Assembly: GCA_005503055.1 (NCBI GenBank)
Contig: SCOX01000010.1
Coordinates: 1 to 64,000, forward strand
Direction: 5' to 3'
Length of the DNA: 64,000 bases
From: Lysobacteraceae bacterium P
Lineage (GTDB): Bacteria > Pseudomonadota > Gammaproteobacteria > Xanthomonadales > Xanthomonadaceae
The position numbers and the translations under genes are program-made. The notes under the pieces are model-generated. The model was given only the letters and a program-made list of their open reading frames with translations, had not been told where the DNA came from and ran no database searches. How positions within the stretch are numbered: position 1 is the stretch's first letter; each line of letters begins with the position of its first letter. Shown one piece after another: positions 7,719-16,373 of this stretch.

Positions 7719-10700
7719 TCACATGTTCCGCCGGTACTCGCCACCCACGTCATACAGCGCGTGGCTGATCTGACCGAGGCTATGCGTCTTCACCGCCTCC
7801 ATAAGGCTGGAGAACACATTCCGCCGCTCCCGGGCCGTCGCCTGTAGGGACTTGAGCCCATCCGAAGCGAAGCCGTTGCGATTGCCCTGATACCCGGCGA
7901 CGTTGTCGATCTGCTGACCCTTCTCGCTTTCGGTCGAGCGAATCAGTTCGATCTCCGTGACGATGTCGCCGCCGTGGTCCTTGGGCAGGAAGGTGTTCAC
8001 GCCGATCAGCGGGAGGCTGCCGTCGTGCTTCTTGTGCTCGTAGTACAGGCTTTCTTCCTGGATCTTGCCGCGCTGGTACATGGTGTCCATGGCGCCGAGC
8101 ACGCCGCCGCGCTCGCTGATGGCTTCGAACTCCTTGTAGACGGCTTCTTCGACGATGTCGGTGAGCTTGTCGACGATGAAGCTGCCCTGCCAGGGGTTCT
8201 CGTTGAAGTTGAGGCCCAGTTCCTTGTTGATGATCATCTGGATGGCCACGGCGCGGCGCACGCTTTCTTCGGTCGGCGTGGTGATGGCTTCGTCGTAAGC
8301 GTTGGTGTGCAGGCTGTTGCAGTTGTCGAACAGTGCGTACAGGGCCTGCAGCGTGGTGCGGATGTCGTTGAACTGGATCTCCTGCGCGTGCAGGGATCGG
8401 CCGCTTGTCTGGATGTGGTACTTCATCATTTGGCTGCGTGCGCTGGCGCCGTAGCGCTCACGCATGGCGCGGGCCCAGATGCGGCGAGCGACGCGGCCGA
8501 TGACGGTGTATTCCGGGTCCATGCCGTTGCTGAAGAAGAACGACAGGTTGGGCGCGAAGTCGTCGATCTTCATGCCGCGCGCGAGGTAGTACTCCACAAT
8601 CGTGAAGCCGTTGCTGAGCGTGAAAGCCAGCTGGCTGATCGGGTTCGCGCCGGCTTCGGCGATGTGGTAGCCGCTGATGGACACCGAGTAGAAGTTGCGG
8701 ACGTTCTTGTCCACGAAGTACTGCTGGATGTCGCCCATCATGCGCAGGGCGAACTCCGTGCTGAAGATGCAGGTGTTCTGCGCCTGGTCTTCTTTCAGGA
8801 TGTCGGCCTGCACGGTGCCGCGCACGGTGGCAAGCGTTGCGGTCTTGATCTTCTCGTAGGTCTCGGCGTCGACGACCTGGTCGCCGGTGACGCCCAGCAG
8901 GCCCAGGCCTAGGCCGTCGTTGGTCTCGGGCAGCATGCCGCTGTAGGTCGGACGCTTGCGGCCTTCGAACATCTTTTCGATCTTGTCGTGCGCTTCGTCC
9001 CAGCGGTGCTGGTCGGCGCGCAGGTACTTCTCGACCTGCTGGTCGATGGCGGTGTTCATGAACATCGCCAGGATGATCGGCGCCGGGCCGTTGATGGTCA
9101 TCGACACCGAGGTGCTGGGAGCGCACAGGTCGAAGCCGGAATACAGCTTCTTCATGTCGTCCAGCGTGGCGATGTTGACGCCGGAGTTGCCGATCTTGCC
9201 GAAGATGTCCGGGCGCACGGCGGGGTCTTCGCCGTACAGGGTGACGCTGTCGAAGGCGGTGGACAGGCGCGCGGCCGGCTGGCCGACGGACAGGTAATGG
9301 AAGCGGCGGTTGGTGCGCTCCGGCGTGCCTTCGCCGGCGAACATGCGGATGGGGTCTTCGCCGGTCCGGCGGTACGGGTACACGCCACCGGTGTAGGGGT
9401 AGTAGCCCGGCAGGTTTTCCTTCTGCAGGAAGATCAGCAGCTCGCCCCAGCTCTTGTAGGTGGGCGCGGCGATCTTCGGGATCTTCTGGTGGGACAGCGA
9501 CTCGCGGTAGTTCTCGACGCGGATGGTCTTGTCGCGGACCTGGTATTCGTTGACCTCGTCGGTGATGGACTTCAGGCGCGCGGGCCACTCGCGCAGGAGC
9601 TTGAGGGCTTCGGAGCTGAGCGACTGGACGGCGTCGTTGTAGCGCTGGCGGAGGGTGAGCAGCGTCTTGTCGCCGCCGTCGGTGAGGGCGTCAGCGGCGA
9701 AGAGGTCCAGCGCCTTCGGCAGCGCGCCATCGCCCAGGTCGTGCAGCGACTGCCAGTAGCTCTGCGCGCGGTCGGCGGTCTCGGCCTGCGTTTCGATCTT
9801 GGCGTTGATGCCGCGGCCCTGCTCGGCGATCTCGGCCAGGTAACGCACGCGGGCGCCGGGAATCAGCACGGTGGCGCGCGGTTCCTTCAGCGAGGTGTCG
9901 AGGTCCGGCGTCCACTTCTCGCCCGGCAGCCCGAGCTTCTCGCGCAGCAGGCGGCACAGGTTGGCGAACATCCAGCTGATGCCGGGGTCGTTGAACTGGG
10001 AGGCAATCGTCGGGTAGACGGGGACGTCTTCGTCCTTGGTCTGGAAGGCGACGCGGTTGCGCTTCCACTGCTTGCGCACGTCGCGCAGGGCGTCTTCGGC
10101 GCCGCGCTTGTCGAACTTGTTGAGCACGACGAGCTCGGCGAAGTCGAGCATGTCGATCTTCTCCAGCTGGCTCGGCGCGCCGAAGTCGCTGGTCATGACG
10201 TACATGGGGAAATCGACGAGGTCGACGATCTCCGAGTCGGACTGGCCGATGCCGGCGGTTTCGACGATGACCAGGTCATAGCCCAGGCCCTTGAGGAAGC
10301 CGATGCAGTCCTTCAACACCATATTGGTGGCGGCGTGCTGGCGGCGCGTGGCCATCGAACGCATGTACACGCGCTTGGAGCGCAGCGAGTTCATACGGAT
10401 GCGGTCGCCCAGCAGCGCGCCACCGGTGCGGCGGCGGGTGGGATCGACGGAGATCACGGCGATGCGCATCCCCGGGAAGCTGGCGAGGAAGCGGTTGAGC
10501 AGTTCGTCGGTGACGGAGGACTTGCCGGCGCCGCCGGTGCCGGTGATGCCTATCACGGGCGTTCCGCCGCCCGTGCGGGATTCGAGATTCGTGATTTGGG
10601 ATTCGGACGAGCGCGGGTGGGCCCATTGCTTCCGAAGCATCGCCATTTCCGACTCGGTGAAATGGCCTTCCTCGATGGCGCTGAGCATCCGGCCGATCGC

Positions 10701-11237
10701 GATCTCGTCGTCGAGCTCGGGGCGCTGCGGCTTTTGCGAATCCCGAATCCCCAATCCCGAATCCCGCGCGCCGGAGGCGCGTCGCACCACGTCCTCGATC
10801 ATCGCCACCAGGCCCATGTGCATGCCGTCGTTGGGGTGGTAGATGCGCTCCACGCCGTAGGACTGCAGTTCGCGGATCTCTTCCGGGGTGATGGTGCCGC
10901 CGCCGCCGCCGAAGACGCGGATGTGGCCTGCGCCGCGCTCTTTGAGCATGTCGACCATGTATTTGAAGTATTCGACGTGGCCGCCCTGGTAGGACGACAG
11001 CGCGATGCCGTCGGCGTCTTCCTGCAACGCGGCGCGGACGACGTCCTCGACCGAACGGTTGTGGCCGAGGTGGATGACCTCCGCGCCCTGCCCCTGGATC
11101 AGGCGCCGCATGATGTTGATGGCGGCGTCGTGGCCGTCGAACAGACTGGCGGCGGTGACGAACCGCAGCGGGCTGCGGCTCTCGTCGACAGCGGGGGTGG
11201 CGGCGGCTTCGGGCAGGGTGCTTGCGGGGGTGCTCAT
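7719..11237 (-). CDS. icmF: Fused isobutyryl-CoA mutase (IcmF), 1172 aa
   Basis: Adenosylcobalamin enzyme interconverting isobutyryl- and n-butyryl-CoA; the family also handles isovaleryl/pivalyl-CoA. Domain order is IcmF-specific: B12-binding domain at about 20-155 (FDGHDAAIN, with His as lower axial ligand), MeaB-like G-protein chaperone with Walker [10 protein letters not shown] (about 230-238) and NKFD (G4), then the TIM-barrel mutase domain from about 560 to the end with [26 protein letters not shown] and [12 protein letters not shown], the last marking IcmF rather than methylmalonyl-CoA mutase. The start is ATG 11237; its ribosome site is weak. Between B12 and G domains two translated copies of the genome's GATTCGGGATTC repeat (residues about 157-168 and 209-220) lengthen the linker. 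It stands alone, near leucine dehydrogenase and isovaleryl-CoA dehydrogenase, which suggests work on branched acyl-CoAs from Leu/Val. Confidence 0.93.
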   Translation of the reverse strand: MSTPASTLPEAAATPAVDESRSPLRFVTAASLFDGHDAAINIMRRLIQGQGAEVIHLGHNRSVEDVVRAALQEDADGIALSSYQGGHVEYFKYMVDMLKERGAGHIRVFGGGGGTITPEEIRELQSYGVERIYHPNDGMHMGLVAMIEDVVRRASGARDSGLGIRDSQKPQRPELDDEIAIGRMLSAIEEGHFTESEMAMLRKQWAHPRSSESQITNLESRTGGGTPVIGITGTGGAGKSSVTDELLNRFLASFPGMRIAVISVDPTRRRTGGALLGDRIRMNSLRSKRVYMRSMATRRQHAATNMVLKDCIGFLKGLGYDLVIVETAGIGQSDSEIVDLVDFPMYVMTSDFGAPSQLEKIDMLDFAELVVLNKFDKRGAEDALRDVRKQWKRNRVAFQTKDEDVPVYPTIASQFNDPGISWMFANLCRLLREKLGLPGEKWTPDLDTSLKEPRATVLIPGARVRYLAEIAEQGRGINAKIETQAETADRAQSYWQSLHDLGDGALPKALDLFAADALTDGGDKTLLTLRQRYNDAVQSLSSEALKLLREWPARLKSITDEVNEYQVRDKTIRVENYRESLSHQKIPKIAAPTYKSWGELLIFLQKENLPGYYPYTGGVYPYRRTGEDPIRMFAGEGTPERTNRRFHYLSVGQPAARLSTAFDSVTLYGEDPAVRPDIFGKIGNSGVNIATLDDMKKLYSGFDLCAPSTSVSMTINGPAPIILAMFMNTAIDQQVEKYLRADQHRWDEAHDKIEKMFEGRKRPTYSGMLPETNDGLGLGLLGVTGDQVVDAETYEKIKTATLATVRGTVQADILKEDQAQNTCIFSTEFALRMMGDIQQYFVDKNVRNFYSVSISGYHIAEAGANPISQLAFTLSNGFTIVEYYLARGMKIDDFAPNLSFFFSNGMDPEYTVIGRVARRIWARAMRERYGASARSQMMKYHIQTSGRSLHAQEIQFNDIRTTLQALYALFDNCNSLHTNAYDEAITTPTEESVRRAVAIQMIINKELGLNFNENPWQGSFIVDKLTDIVEEAVYKEFEAISERGGVLGAMDTMYQRGKIQEESLYYEHKKHDGSLPLIGVNTFLPKDHGGDIVTEIELIRSTESEKGQQIDNVAGYQGNRNGFASDGLKSLQATARERRNVFSSLMEAVKTHSLGQISHALYDVGGEYRRNM
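10580..10768. repeat. GATTCGGGATTC-type simple repeats inside icmF
   Basis: Degenerate copies at 10580-10612 and 10735-10768 are oppositely oriented (GGGATTCGAGATTCGTGATT versus GAATCCCGAATCCCCAATCC). The same motif is intergenic at 38690-38790. Here both copies are in frame and translated as the linker between the B12 and G-protein domains. Confidence 0.8.
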
Positions 11238-11906
11238 GGACGCTCGAAATACGGAAACGGTCGAATCCGTATTGTAGCCCGAGGGGGATTAGGGGCTTGT
11301 TGTGCGGCGCGGGAGGGCGAATCGGGCGCTTACGCGGCACTGCTGTGTGGTTGGACCGTCCGGGCGTTCCTCGTGAGATGGGTCGCGCCAGGGATGGCAG
11401 CGGCGCTACGGCGGTTTCCGTCATCCCGGCGAAAGCTGGGACCAGGCCCGCAGCCCTCCCCCTCCGCTCCGTCATCCCAGCGAAAGCTGGGATCCATGTT
11501 GCTTTCGCCCGCCCCTCCACCACCCGCCAGAGCAAAATGGATTCCAGCTTTCGCTGGAATGGCGAGAGGGGTCGGATGGAGCGACGGCCTGGGTCCCGGC
11601 CTTCGCCGGGATGACGCTGATGTGTGAATGGCGGGATTGGCGTGATAAGCGGCGCGACACAAAAACCCCGGCCGCCCCGGGCCGCGCGCTACGTCTGAAT
11701 GCTTACCCCCACTCGCCACCGCCGTCGCGCGGGATCGGCGTCGCCGGGGCGCACCCGGATGGAGCGACGGCATGCAGGATCCGACGACCAAGAAGCACTC
11801 GCGGCCCTCGCCCCCGACCGTGCAGGCCGTGCTGCTCCATGCCGCCATATTCGGCAAAGGCGGGTCGCTTTCTGGCTACACTCCACGGCCCGTGCCTCGT
11901 GACGCC
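11238..11906. other. Gene-free stretch with palindromic repeats
   Basis: No supported gene. Four copies of the CGTCATCCCGGCGAAAGC element lie at 11419-11446, 11470-11495, 11538-11566 (a diverged copy, ATTCCAGCTTTCGCTGGAAT) and 11588-11616 (inverted). An open frame running into the Sel1/hydroxylase gene from 11772 is upstream non-coding sequence. Confidence 0.6.
11419..11616. repeat. Cluster of CGTCATCCCGGCGAAAGCTGGGACC palindromes
   Basis: Each unit is a short inverted repeat (CCCGGCGAAAGCTGGG or CCAGCTTTCGCTGG). The outer copies face each other: CGTCATCCC at 11419 and GGGATGACG ending at 11616. The layout is like a small palindromic element with internal copies. The same family is at 14691-14939 and 52194-52214. 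Confidence 0.75.
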
Positions 11907-13172
11907 ATGAACGAAGACGCCGTCCTCCTCGACCTGCGCCGCCGCGCCCACAACGGGTCGCCGCAGGCGCTGTACCAGTTGGCCTCGGCGCTGGTGGTGC
12001 GGCACGAGCTCGACGAGGCGTTCACCCTGCACCGCCGCGCGGCGGAGGCCGGGCTGGCGAATGCGCAGATCGAATACGCACGCATGTTGATGTACGGCGT
12101 GGGCTGCGATGCCGAACCGGTCAAGGCCGCGGAATGGCTGCTGCGCGCGGAAACCGTGGGCAGTCCGATCGCGAGCTATTTCCTGGCATTGATCGCGCTC
12201 GGCGGGCGCACCCTGCCGCGCGACGGCCGCATCAACGAACGCGTCCTGCGCGCGGTGCGTGCCGACTACCCGCCCGCGCTGCGTGCGGCGGCGCTGCACT
12301 TCGGCCGCAAGGCGCATCCGTCCGATCAACTGCGCTGCCTGCAATTGCTGGAGCGCGCGGCGGGCCTGGGCGATGTGGTCGCGGCGCGGCTGTTCGTCGA
12401 ACGCCTCGTGCGCGGCGAAGGCGACACGCCCCAGCCCGAAGCGGCGCACGAGTTGCGCGTGCAGCTGCGGGCGCGCGGCATCGGGGCGTTGCCGGACATC
12501 GCGGTGCCGGAGTTCGTGCGTACGCAGGCGGCGCCGGGCATGTTCGAAATGGAAGACGTCATGCAGCCGGTGGAGCTGAGGCTGCAGTCGGCGCGTCCGC
12601 ACGTGATGACGGTCGATGGCCTGCTCAGCGCGGACGAATGCCGGCTGTTGATCGCCAACGCCGAATCGCACCTGCAACGTTCGCGCACGGTCGATCCGGA
12701 AACCGGGTTGCCGGTGTCGCAGGAGATCCGCACCAGCAGCGACGCGGCCTTCGACGCGATCCTGGAAGACCTGGCGCTGCGCGCGGTGCAACTGCGCATG
12801 GCCATCGCGGCCGGCGTGCCGCTGGTCCACGCCGAACATCTGGTCGTGCTGCGCTACGAGCCCGGACAGGAATACCGCCCGCATCGCGACTACCGGCCGC
12901 TCAGCTCGATCGAGCGCGACCGCCCCGGGGCCGGCAACCGCCTGCGCACGATCTGCGTGTACCTCAACGACGTCGAGGCCGGCGGGCAGACGGAATTCCC
13001 GGTCGCCGGGCTGAAGGTGGAACCGCGCCCGGGCCGCGCGGTGATCTTCGACAACCTCCATCCGGACGGCTCGCCGGACGTGAATTCCCTGCACGCAGGC
13101 CTACCGGTGGAACGTGGCGAGAAGTGGCTGGCGACGCTCTGGCTGCGCCAGGCGCCGTACCGGGCTTTCTGA
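11907..13172 (+). CDS. Sel1-repeat protein with 2OG-Fe(II) prolyl 4-hydroxylase domain, 421 aa
   Basis: Start ATG 11907 (MNEDAVLLDLRRRA); the longer frame upstream is repeat-derived. Residues about 15-170 are Sel1-like helical repeats (ALYQLASALVV, AQIEYARMLMYGVG, PVKAAEWLLRAETVG). Residues about 230-420 form a 2-oxoglutarate/Fe(II) dioxygenase of the prolyl 4-hydroxylase class: iron ligands H326 and D328 in YRPHRDY, distal H396 in LHAGLPVERGEKW, with a nearby basic residue for 2-oxoglutarate. It probably hydroxylates a protein or peptide side chain in the cytoplasm, with the Sel1 part selecting the substrate. No signal peptide. It is followed after 188 bp by leucine dehydrogenase, without obvious link. 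Confidence 0.8.
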   Translation: MNEDAVLLDLRRRAHNGSPQALYQLASALVVRHELDEAFTLHRRAAEAGLANAQIEYARMLMYGVGCDAEPVKAAEWLLRAETVGSPIASYFLALIALGGRTLPRDGRINERVLRAVRADYPPALRAAALHFGRKAHPSDQLRCLQLLERAAGLGDVVAARLFVERLVRGEGDTPQPEAAHELRVQLRARGIGALPDIAVPEFVRTQAAPGMFEMEDVMQPVELRLQSARPHVMTVDGLLSADECRLLIANAESHLQRSRTVDPETGLPVSQEIRTSSDAAFDAILEDLALRAVQLRMAIAAGVPLVHAEHLVVLRYEPGQEYRPHRDYRPLSSIERDRPGAGNRLRTICVYLNDVEAGGQTEFPVAGLKVEPRPGRAVIFDNLHPDGSPDVNSLHAGLPVERGEKWLATLWLRQAPYRAF

Positions 13173-13360
13173 ACGGGCATCGCACTTCAAGCCGTCCGTC
13201 GGCGTACGCATCCGTATCCGCCGATTGGATTAGACTGTCGCGCCTGCGGTGGGGGCTAAGCCTTTGTCGCAGAAGCGAATCCTCATGGATTCAACGACTT
13301 ATCCATCACAGTTGGCGTAAAGCGCGATGCGCAACGTCTCGCGCCAACGCGGAGCACCCG

Positions 13361-14464
13361 ATGATTTTCGAAACCCTGGACACCTTCGGCCACGAGCAGG
13401 TCGTGTTTTGCCACAACAAGGACGCGGGCCTGAAGGCCATCATCGCGATCCATAACACCGTGCTCGGTCCGGCCCTCGGCGGTACGCGCATGTGGCCGTA
13501 CAAGACCGAGCAGGACGCGCTCAACGACGTGCTCCGCCTCTCGCGCGGCATGACCTACAAGAACGCGGTTGCCGGCCTGAACATCGGCGGCGGCAAGGCG
13601 GTGATCATCGGTGATCCGGCCGCTGACAAGTCCGAGGCGCTGTTCCGCGCATTCGGCCAGTTCGTCGAATCGCTGGGCGGTCGTTACATCACCGCCGAGG
13701 ACGTCGGCATCGATGTCAACGACATGGAATACGTGTACCGCGAGACCGAGTACGTCACCGGCGTGCACCAGGTCCACGGCGGTTCGGGCGACCCGTCGCC
13801 GTTCACCGCCTACGGCACGCTGCAGGGCCTCATGGCCACGCTCAACAAGCGTTTCGGCGACGAGGAAGTGGGCAAGTACTCCTACTCGGTGCAGGGCTTG
13901 GGCCACGTGGGCATGGAGTTCGTGAAGCTGCTCAAGGAGCGCGGCGCGAAGATCTTCGCCACCGACATCAACAAGGCGCTGGTCGACAAGGCCGTGTCGG
14001 AATACGGCGTCGAAGCCGTGGGCCTGGACGAGATCTACGACGTGCCGGTCGATGTCTATGCGCCGTGCGCGCTGGGCGGCACCGTCAACGAGAACACCCT
14101 GCCCCGCCTGAAGGCCAAGGTCATCTGCGGCGCGGCCAACAACCAGCTGGCCAACAACGCCATCGGCGACGAAGTGTCCAAGCGCGGCATCCTGTACGCA
14201 CCGGACTACGCGGTGAACGCGGGCGGCGTGATGAACGTGGCGCTGGAGCTGGACGGTTACAACCGTGAGCGCGCCATGCGCATGATGCGCACGATCTATC
14301 ACAACCTGGCGCGCATCTTCGAGATCGCCGAGCGTGACGGCATCCCGACCTACCGCGCCGCCGACCGTCTGGCCGAAGAGCGCATCACCGCCATCGGCAA
14401 GCTCAAGCTGCCGCTGGGCCGCTCGGCTCCGCGCTTCCAGGGTAGGATTCGCGGCGGGCATTAA
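13361..14464 (+). CDS. ldh: Leucine dehydrogenase (Glu/Leu/Phe/Val dehydrogenase family), 367 aa
   Basis: NAD-dependent oxidative deamination of leucine, valine and isoleucine to the 2-oxo acids, in the cytoplasm. Start ATG 13361 with GGAG 6 nt upstream. The N-terminal substrate domain carries K67 (MTYKNA) and catalytic K79 in GGGKA, the two lysines of Bacillus-type leucine dehydrogenases. The Rossmann domain follows with GLGHVG near residue 185 and the late GGVMN motif near 290. Length matches the family (about 365). It is the first step of the leucine route completed by ivd, mccAB, the hydratase and HMG-CoA lyase in this window. The gene is followed by a run of hairpins (14464-14572) and a terminator. 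The symbol bcd is also used for it. Confidence 0.9.
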   Translation: MIFETLDTFGHEQVVFCHNKDAGLKAIIAIHNTVLGPALGGTRMWPYKTEQDALNDVLRLSRGMTYKNAVAGLNIGGGKAVIIGDPAADKSEALFRAFGQFVESLGGRYITAEDVGIDVNDMEYVYRETEYVTGVHQVHGGSGDPSPFTAYGTLQGLMATLNKRFGDEEVGKYSYSVQGLGHVGMEFVKLLKERGAKIFATDINKALVDKAVSEYGVEAVGLDEIYDVPVDVYAPCALGGTVNENTLPRLKAKVICGAANNQLANNAIGDEVSKRGILYAPDYAVNAGGVMNVALELDGYNRERAMRMMRTIYHNLARIFEIAERDGIPTYRAADRLAEERITAIGKLKLPLGRSAPRFQGRIRGGH

Positions 14465-14572
14465 TCCCGTCTGCGACGGGATGAATCCCAAAGTTTGCGC
14501 TGCAAACTTTGGGCCCCGGTCCTCGTATCCAAATCCCTGCCGCTGCCGCGGCGCCCCTTTACTAAAAGGGGC
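14464..14572. repeat. Three consecutive perfect hairpins after leucine dehydrogenase
   Basis: ATCCCGTC-TGC-GACGGGAT at 14464-14482, CCCAAAGTTTGC-GCT-GCAAACTTTGGG at 14487-14513 and GCCCCTTT-ACTA-AAAGGGGC at 14553-14572. All arms are perfect. They would protect or process the 3' end of the mRNA and may also be REP-like elements. Confidence 0.75.
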
Positions 14573-14616
14573 TATGGGTTCGATGGGTTGGTCGGGACTG
14601 CAATGAAGTTCTTCGA

Positions 14617-14645
14617 AGCGCCCGGCTTGCCGGGCGTTTTCTTTT
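14617..14645 (+). terminator. Intrinsic terminator downstream of leucine dehydrogenase
   Basis: CGCCCGG-CTTG-CCGGGCG at 14619-14636 followed by TTTTCTTTT. It lies about 155 bp past the stop, after the hairpin cluster. Confidence 0.75.
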
Positions 14646-14690
14646 GCTGTCGGCGCGACTGGGACAGCGGGTATCGAAACCTGCTTGGAC

Positions 14691-14939
14691 CGTCATCCCG
14701 GCGAAGGCCCGGACCCAGGCAGTCATTTCATCCGGCATGTCCCCTCGCGGGGCCGCCGCTCCCGCCCGGCATTTCCCCACCACGTCGTCGTCATTCCAGC
14801 GAAAGCTGGAATCCATCTTGACGTTGCCCTCGCTCGCTTGGGACCCGCCCGCGTAAGCAATGGATCCCGGTTCGAGTCTGAATGACGAAGGGAGGCTGAA
14901 AGCGCATCGGCCTGGGTCCCGGCCTTCGCCGGGATGACG
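14691..14939. repeat. Second cluster of CGTCATCCCGGCGAAGGC palindromes
   Basis: Copies at 14691-14719, 14789-14816 (ATTCCAGCGAAAGCTGGAAT) and 14911-14939 (inverted). The architecture matches 11419-11616: outward copies face each other with a diverged internal copy. No gene is seen between 14465 and 15105 apart from these repeats. Confidence 0.7.
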
Positions 14940-15105
14940 ATGGGGAGCTCGAGGCGCCACGACGTGGCATGGCGAATCGTCGCTCACGGGCTCCAGTCTC
15001 TCGCGCTTTTATTGCACCGCACGACGAAGGTTTCATGCGGCGCCTCTAGAATTGGACATCGCGCGTCGTCGAAGACGCCCCCGCCCTACCGACCCAAGGA
15101 TTCCC

Positions 15106-16263
15106 ATGCGCCCCTTCCCCCTCGGCGAAGACATCGATGCCCTGCGCGACGCCGTTCGCCGGTTCGCCGAGGCGGAGATCGCGCCACGTGCGGCGCAGAT
15201 CGACGAGGAGAACCTGTTCCCGCAGGACCTGTGGCCGAAGTTGGGCGAGATGGGCCTGCTCGGCATGACCGTGCCGGGCGAGTATGGCGGCAGCGACATG
15301 GGCTACCTCGCGCATCTGGTGGCGATGGAGGAGATCTCGCGCGCGTCCGGTTCGGTCGGCCTGAGTTACGGCGCGCACTCGAACCTGTGCGTGAGCAACC
15401 TCTACGCCAACGGCAACGAGGATCAGCGCCGCAAGTACCTGCCCAAGCTGTGCAGCGGCGAGTGGAAGGGCGCGCTGGCGATGAGCGAACCCGGCGCGGG
15501 CTCGGACGTGGTCGGGTCGATGAGCTGCCGCGCGGAGCTGCGCGACGGCGTGTGGGTCGCCAACGGCACCAAGATGTGGATCACCAACGGCCCCGAGGCC
15601 GACGTGCTGATCGTCTACATGCGCACCGCCGGCAAGGATGCGGGCAGCCAGTGCATGACCGCCTTCATCGTCGAGAAGGGCATGAAGGGATTCTCCACGG
15701 CGCAGAAACTGGACAAGTTCGGCATGCGCGGCTCCAACACCTGCGAGCTGGTGTTCGAGAACTGCGAAATCCCCGCGCAGAACGTGCTCGGCCACGCGAA
15801 CCACGGCGTGAAGGTGCTGATGCGCGGCCTCAACACCGAGCGCCTGGTGCTGACCGGCGGGCCGATCGGCCTGATGCAGGCGGCGCTCGACGTCGCCCTG
15901 CCCTACGTGCGCGAACGCAAGCAGTTCAACGCGGCCATCGGCACCTTCGGCCTGATGCAGGGCAAGATCGCCGACATGTACACCGCGCTGCAGTCCAGCC
16001 GCGCGTTCGCCTATCAAGTGGCACGCGACTTCGACGGCGGCCACAGCAGTCGCGTCGATGCGGCGGCGTGCCTGCTGCATGCCTCCGAGGCGGCGGTGCA
16101 GGTGGCGCTGGAAGGCATCCAGGCGCTGGGCGGCAATGGCTACATCAACGAGTTTCCGACCGGCCGCATCCTGCGCGATGCGAAGCTTTACGCCATCGGC
16201 GCGGGCACGAATGAAATCCGCCGCATGCTGATCGGTCGCGAGCTGTTCCAGGATCGGCACTGA
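15106..16263 (+). CDS. ivd: Isovaleryl-CoA dehydrogenase, 385 aa
   Basis: FAD enzyme oxidising isovaleryl-CoA to 3-methylcrotonyl-CoA, third step of leucine breakdown; also called liuA. Start ATG 15106 ([11 protein letters not shown]) with AAGGA 5 nt upstream; an upstream in-frame ATG lies in non-coding sequence. Three-domain acyl-CoA dehydrogenase: [11 protein letters not shown] (about 125-135), [10 protein letters not shown] (158-166), catalytic E245 in ERLVLTGGP, the position specific to isovaleryl-CoA dehydrogenases, and [10 protein letters not shown] with GAGTNEIRR near the C-terminus. Here it is monocistronic, away from the mcc genes at 25-35 kb. Confidence 0.92.
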   Translation: MRPFPLGEDIDALRDAVRRFAEAEIAPRAAQIDEENLFPQDLWPKLGEMGLLGMTVPGEYGGSDMGYLAHLVAMEEISRASGSVGLSYGAHSNLCVSNLYANGNEDQRRKYLPKLCSGEWKGALAMSEPGAGSDVVGSMSCRAELRDGVWVANGTKMWITNGPEADVLIVYMRTAGKDAGSQCMTAFIVEKGMKGFSTAQKLDKFGMRGSNTCELVFENCEIPAQNVLGHANHGVKVLMRGLNTERLVLTGGPIGLMQAALDVALPYVRERKQFNAAIGTFGLMQGKIADMYTALQSSRAFAYQVARDFDGGHSSRVDAAACLLHASEAAVQVALEGIQALGGNGYINEFPTGRILRDAKLYAIGAGTNEIRRMLIGRELFQDRH

Positions 16264-16321
16264 GCGACGCTGAACCGGTCATCGCGATCGGGACACCTGA
16301 TCGGAGCACCTGATCAAAAAC

Positions 16322-16354
16322 AAAAAAGGCCGCTGCATCGCGCAGCGGCCTTTT
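16322..16354. terminator. Bidirectional terminator between ivd and the autotransporter
   Basis: Perfect 13-bp arms AAAAGGCCGCTGC / GCAGCGGCCTTTT at 16324-16354 with A/T tails on both sides, between two convergent genes. Confidence 0.9.
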
Positions 16355-16373
16355 CGTTGGTGCGGTCAGAACG

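Noticed and set aside
11238-11480. Cobalamin riboswitch upstream of icmF
   Set aside because: No B12-box-like sequence or suitable leader; the region holds palindromic repeats only.
8988-11627. Long plus-strand open frame opposite icmF
   Set aside because: High-GC shadow: Val/Gly/His/Arg-rich composition without motifs, exactly antisense to a strongly conserved enzyme.
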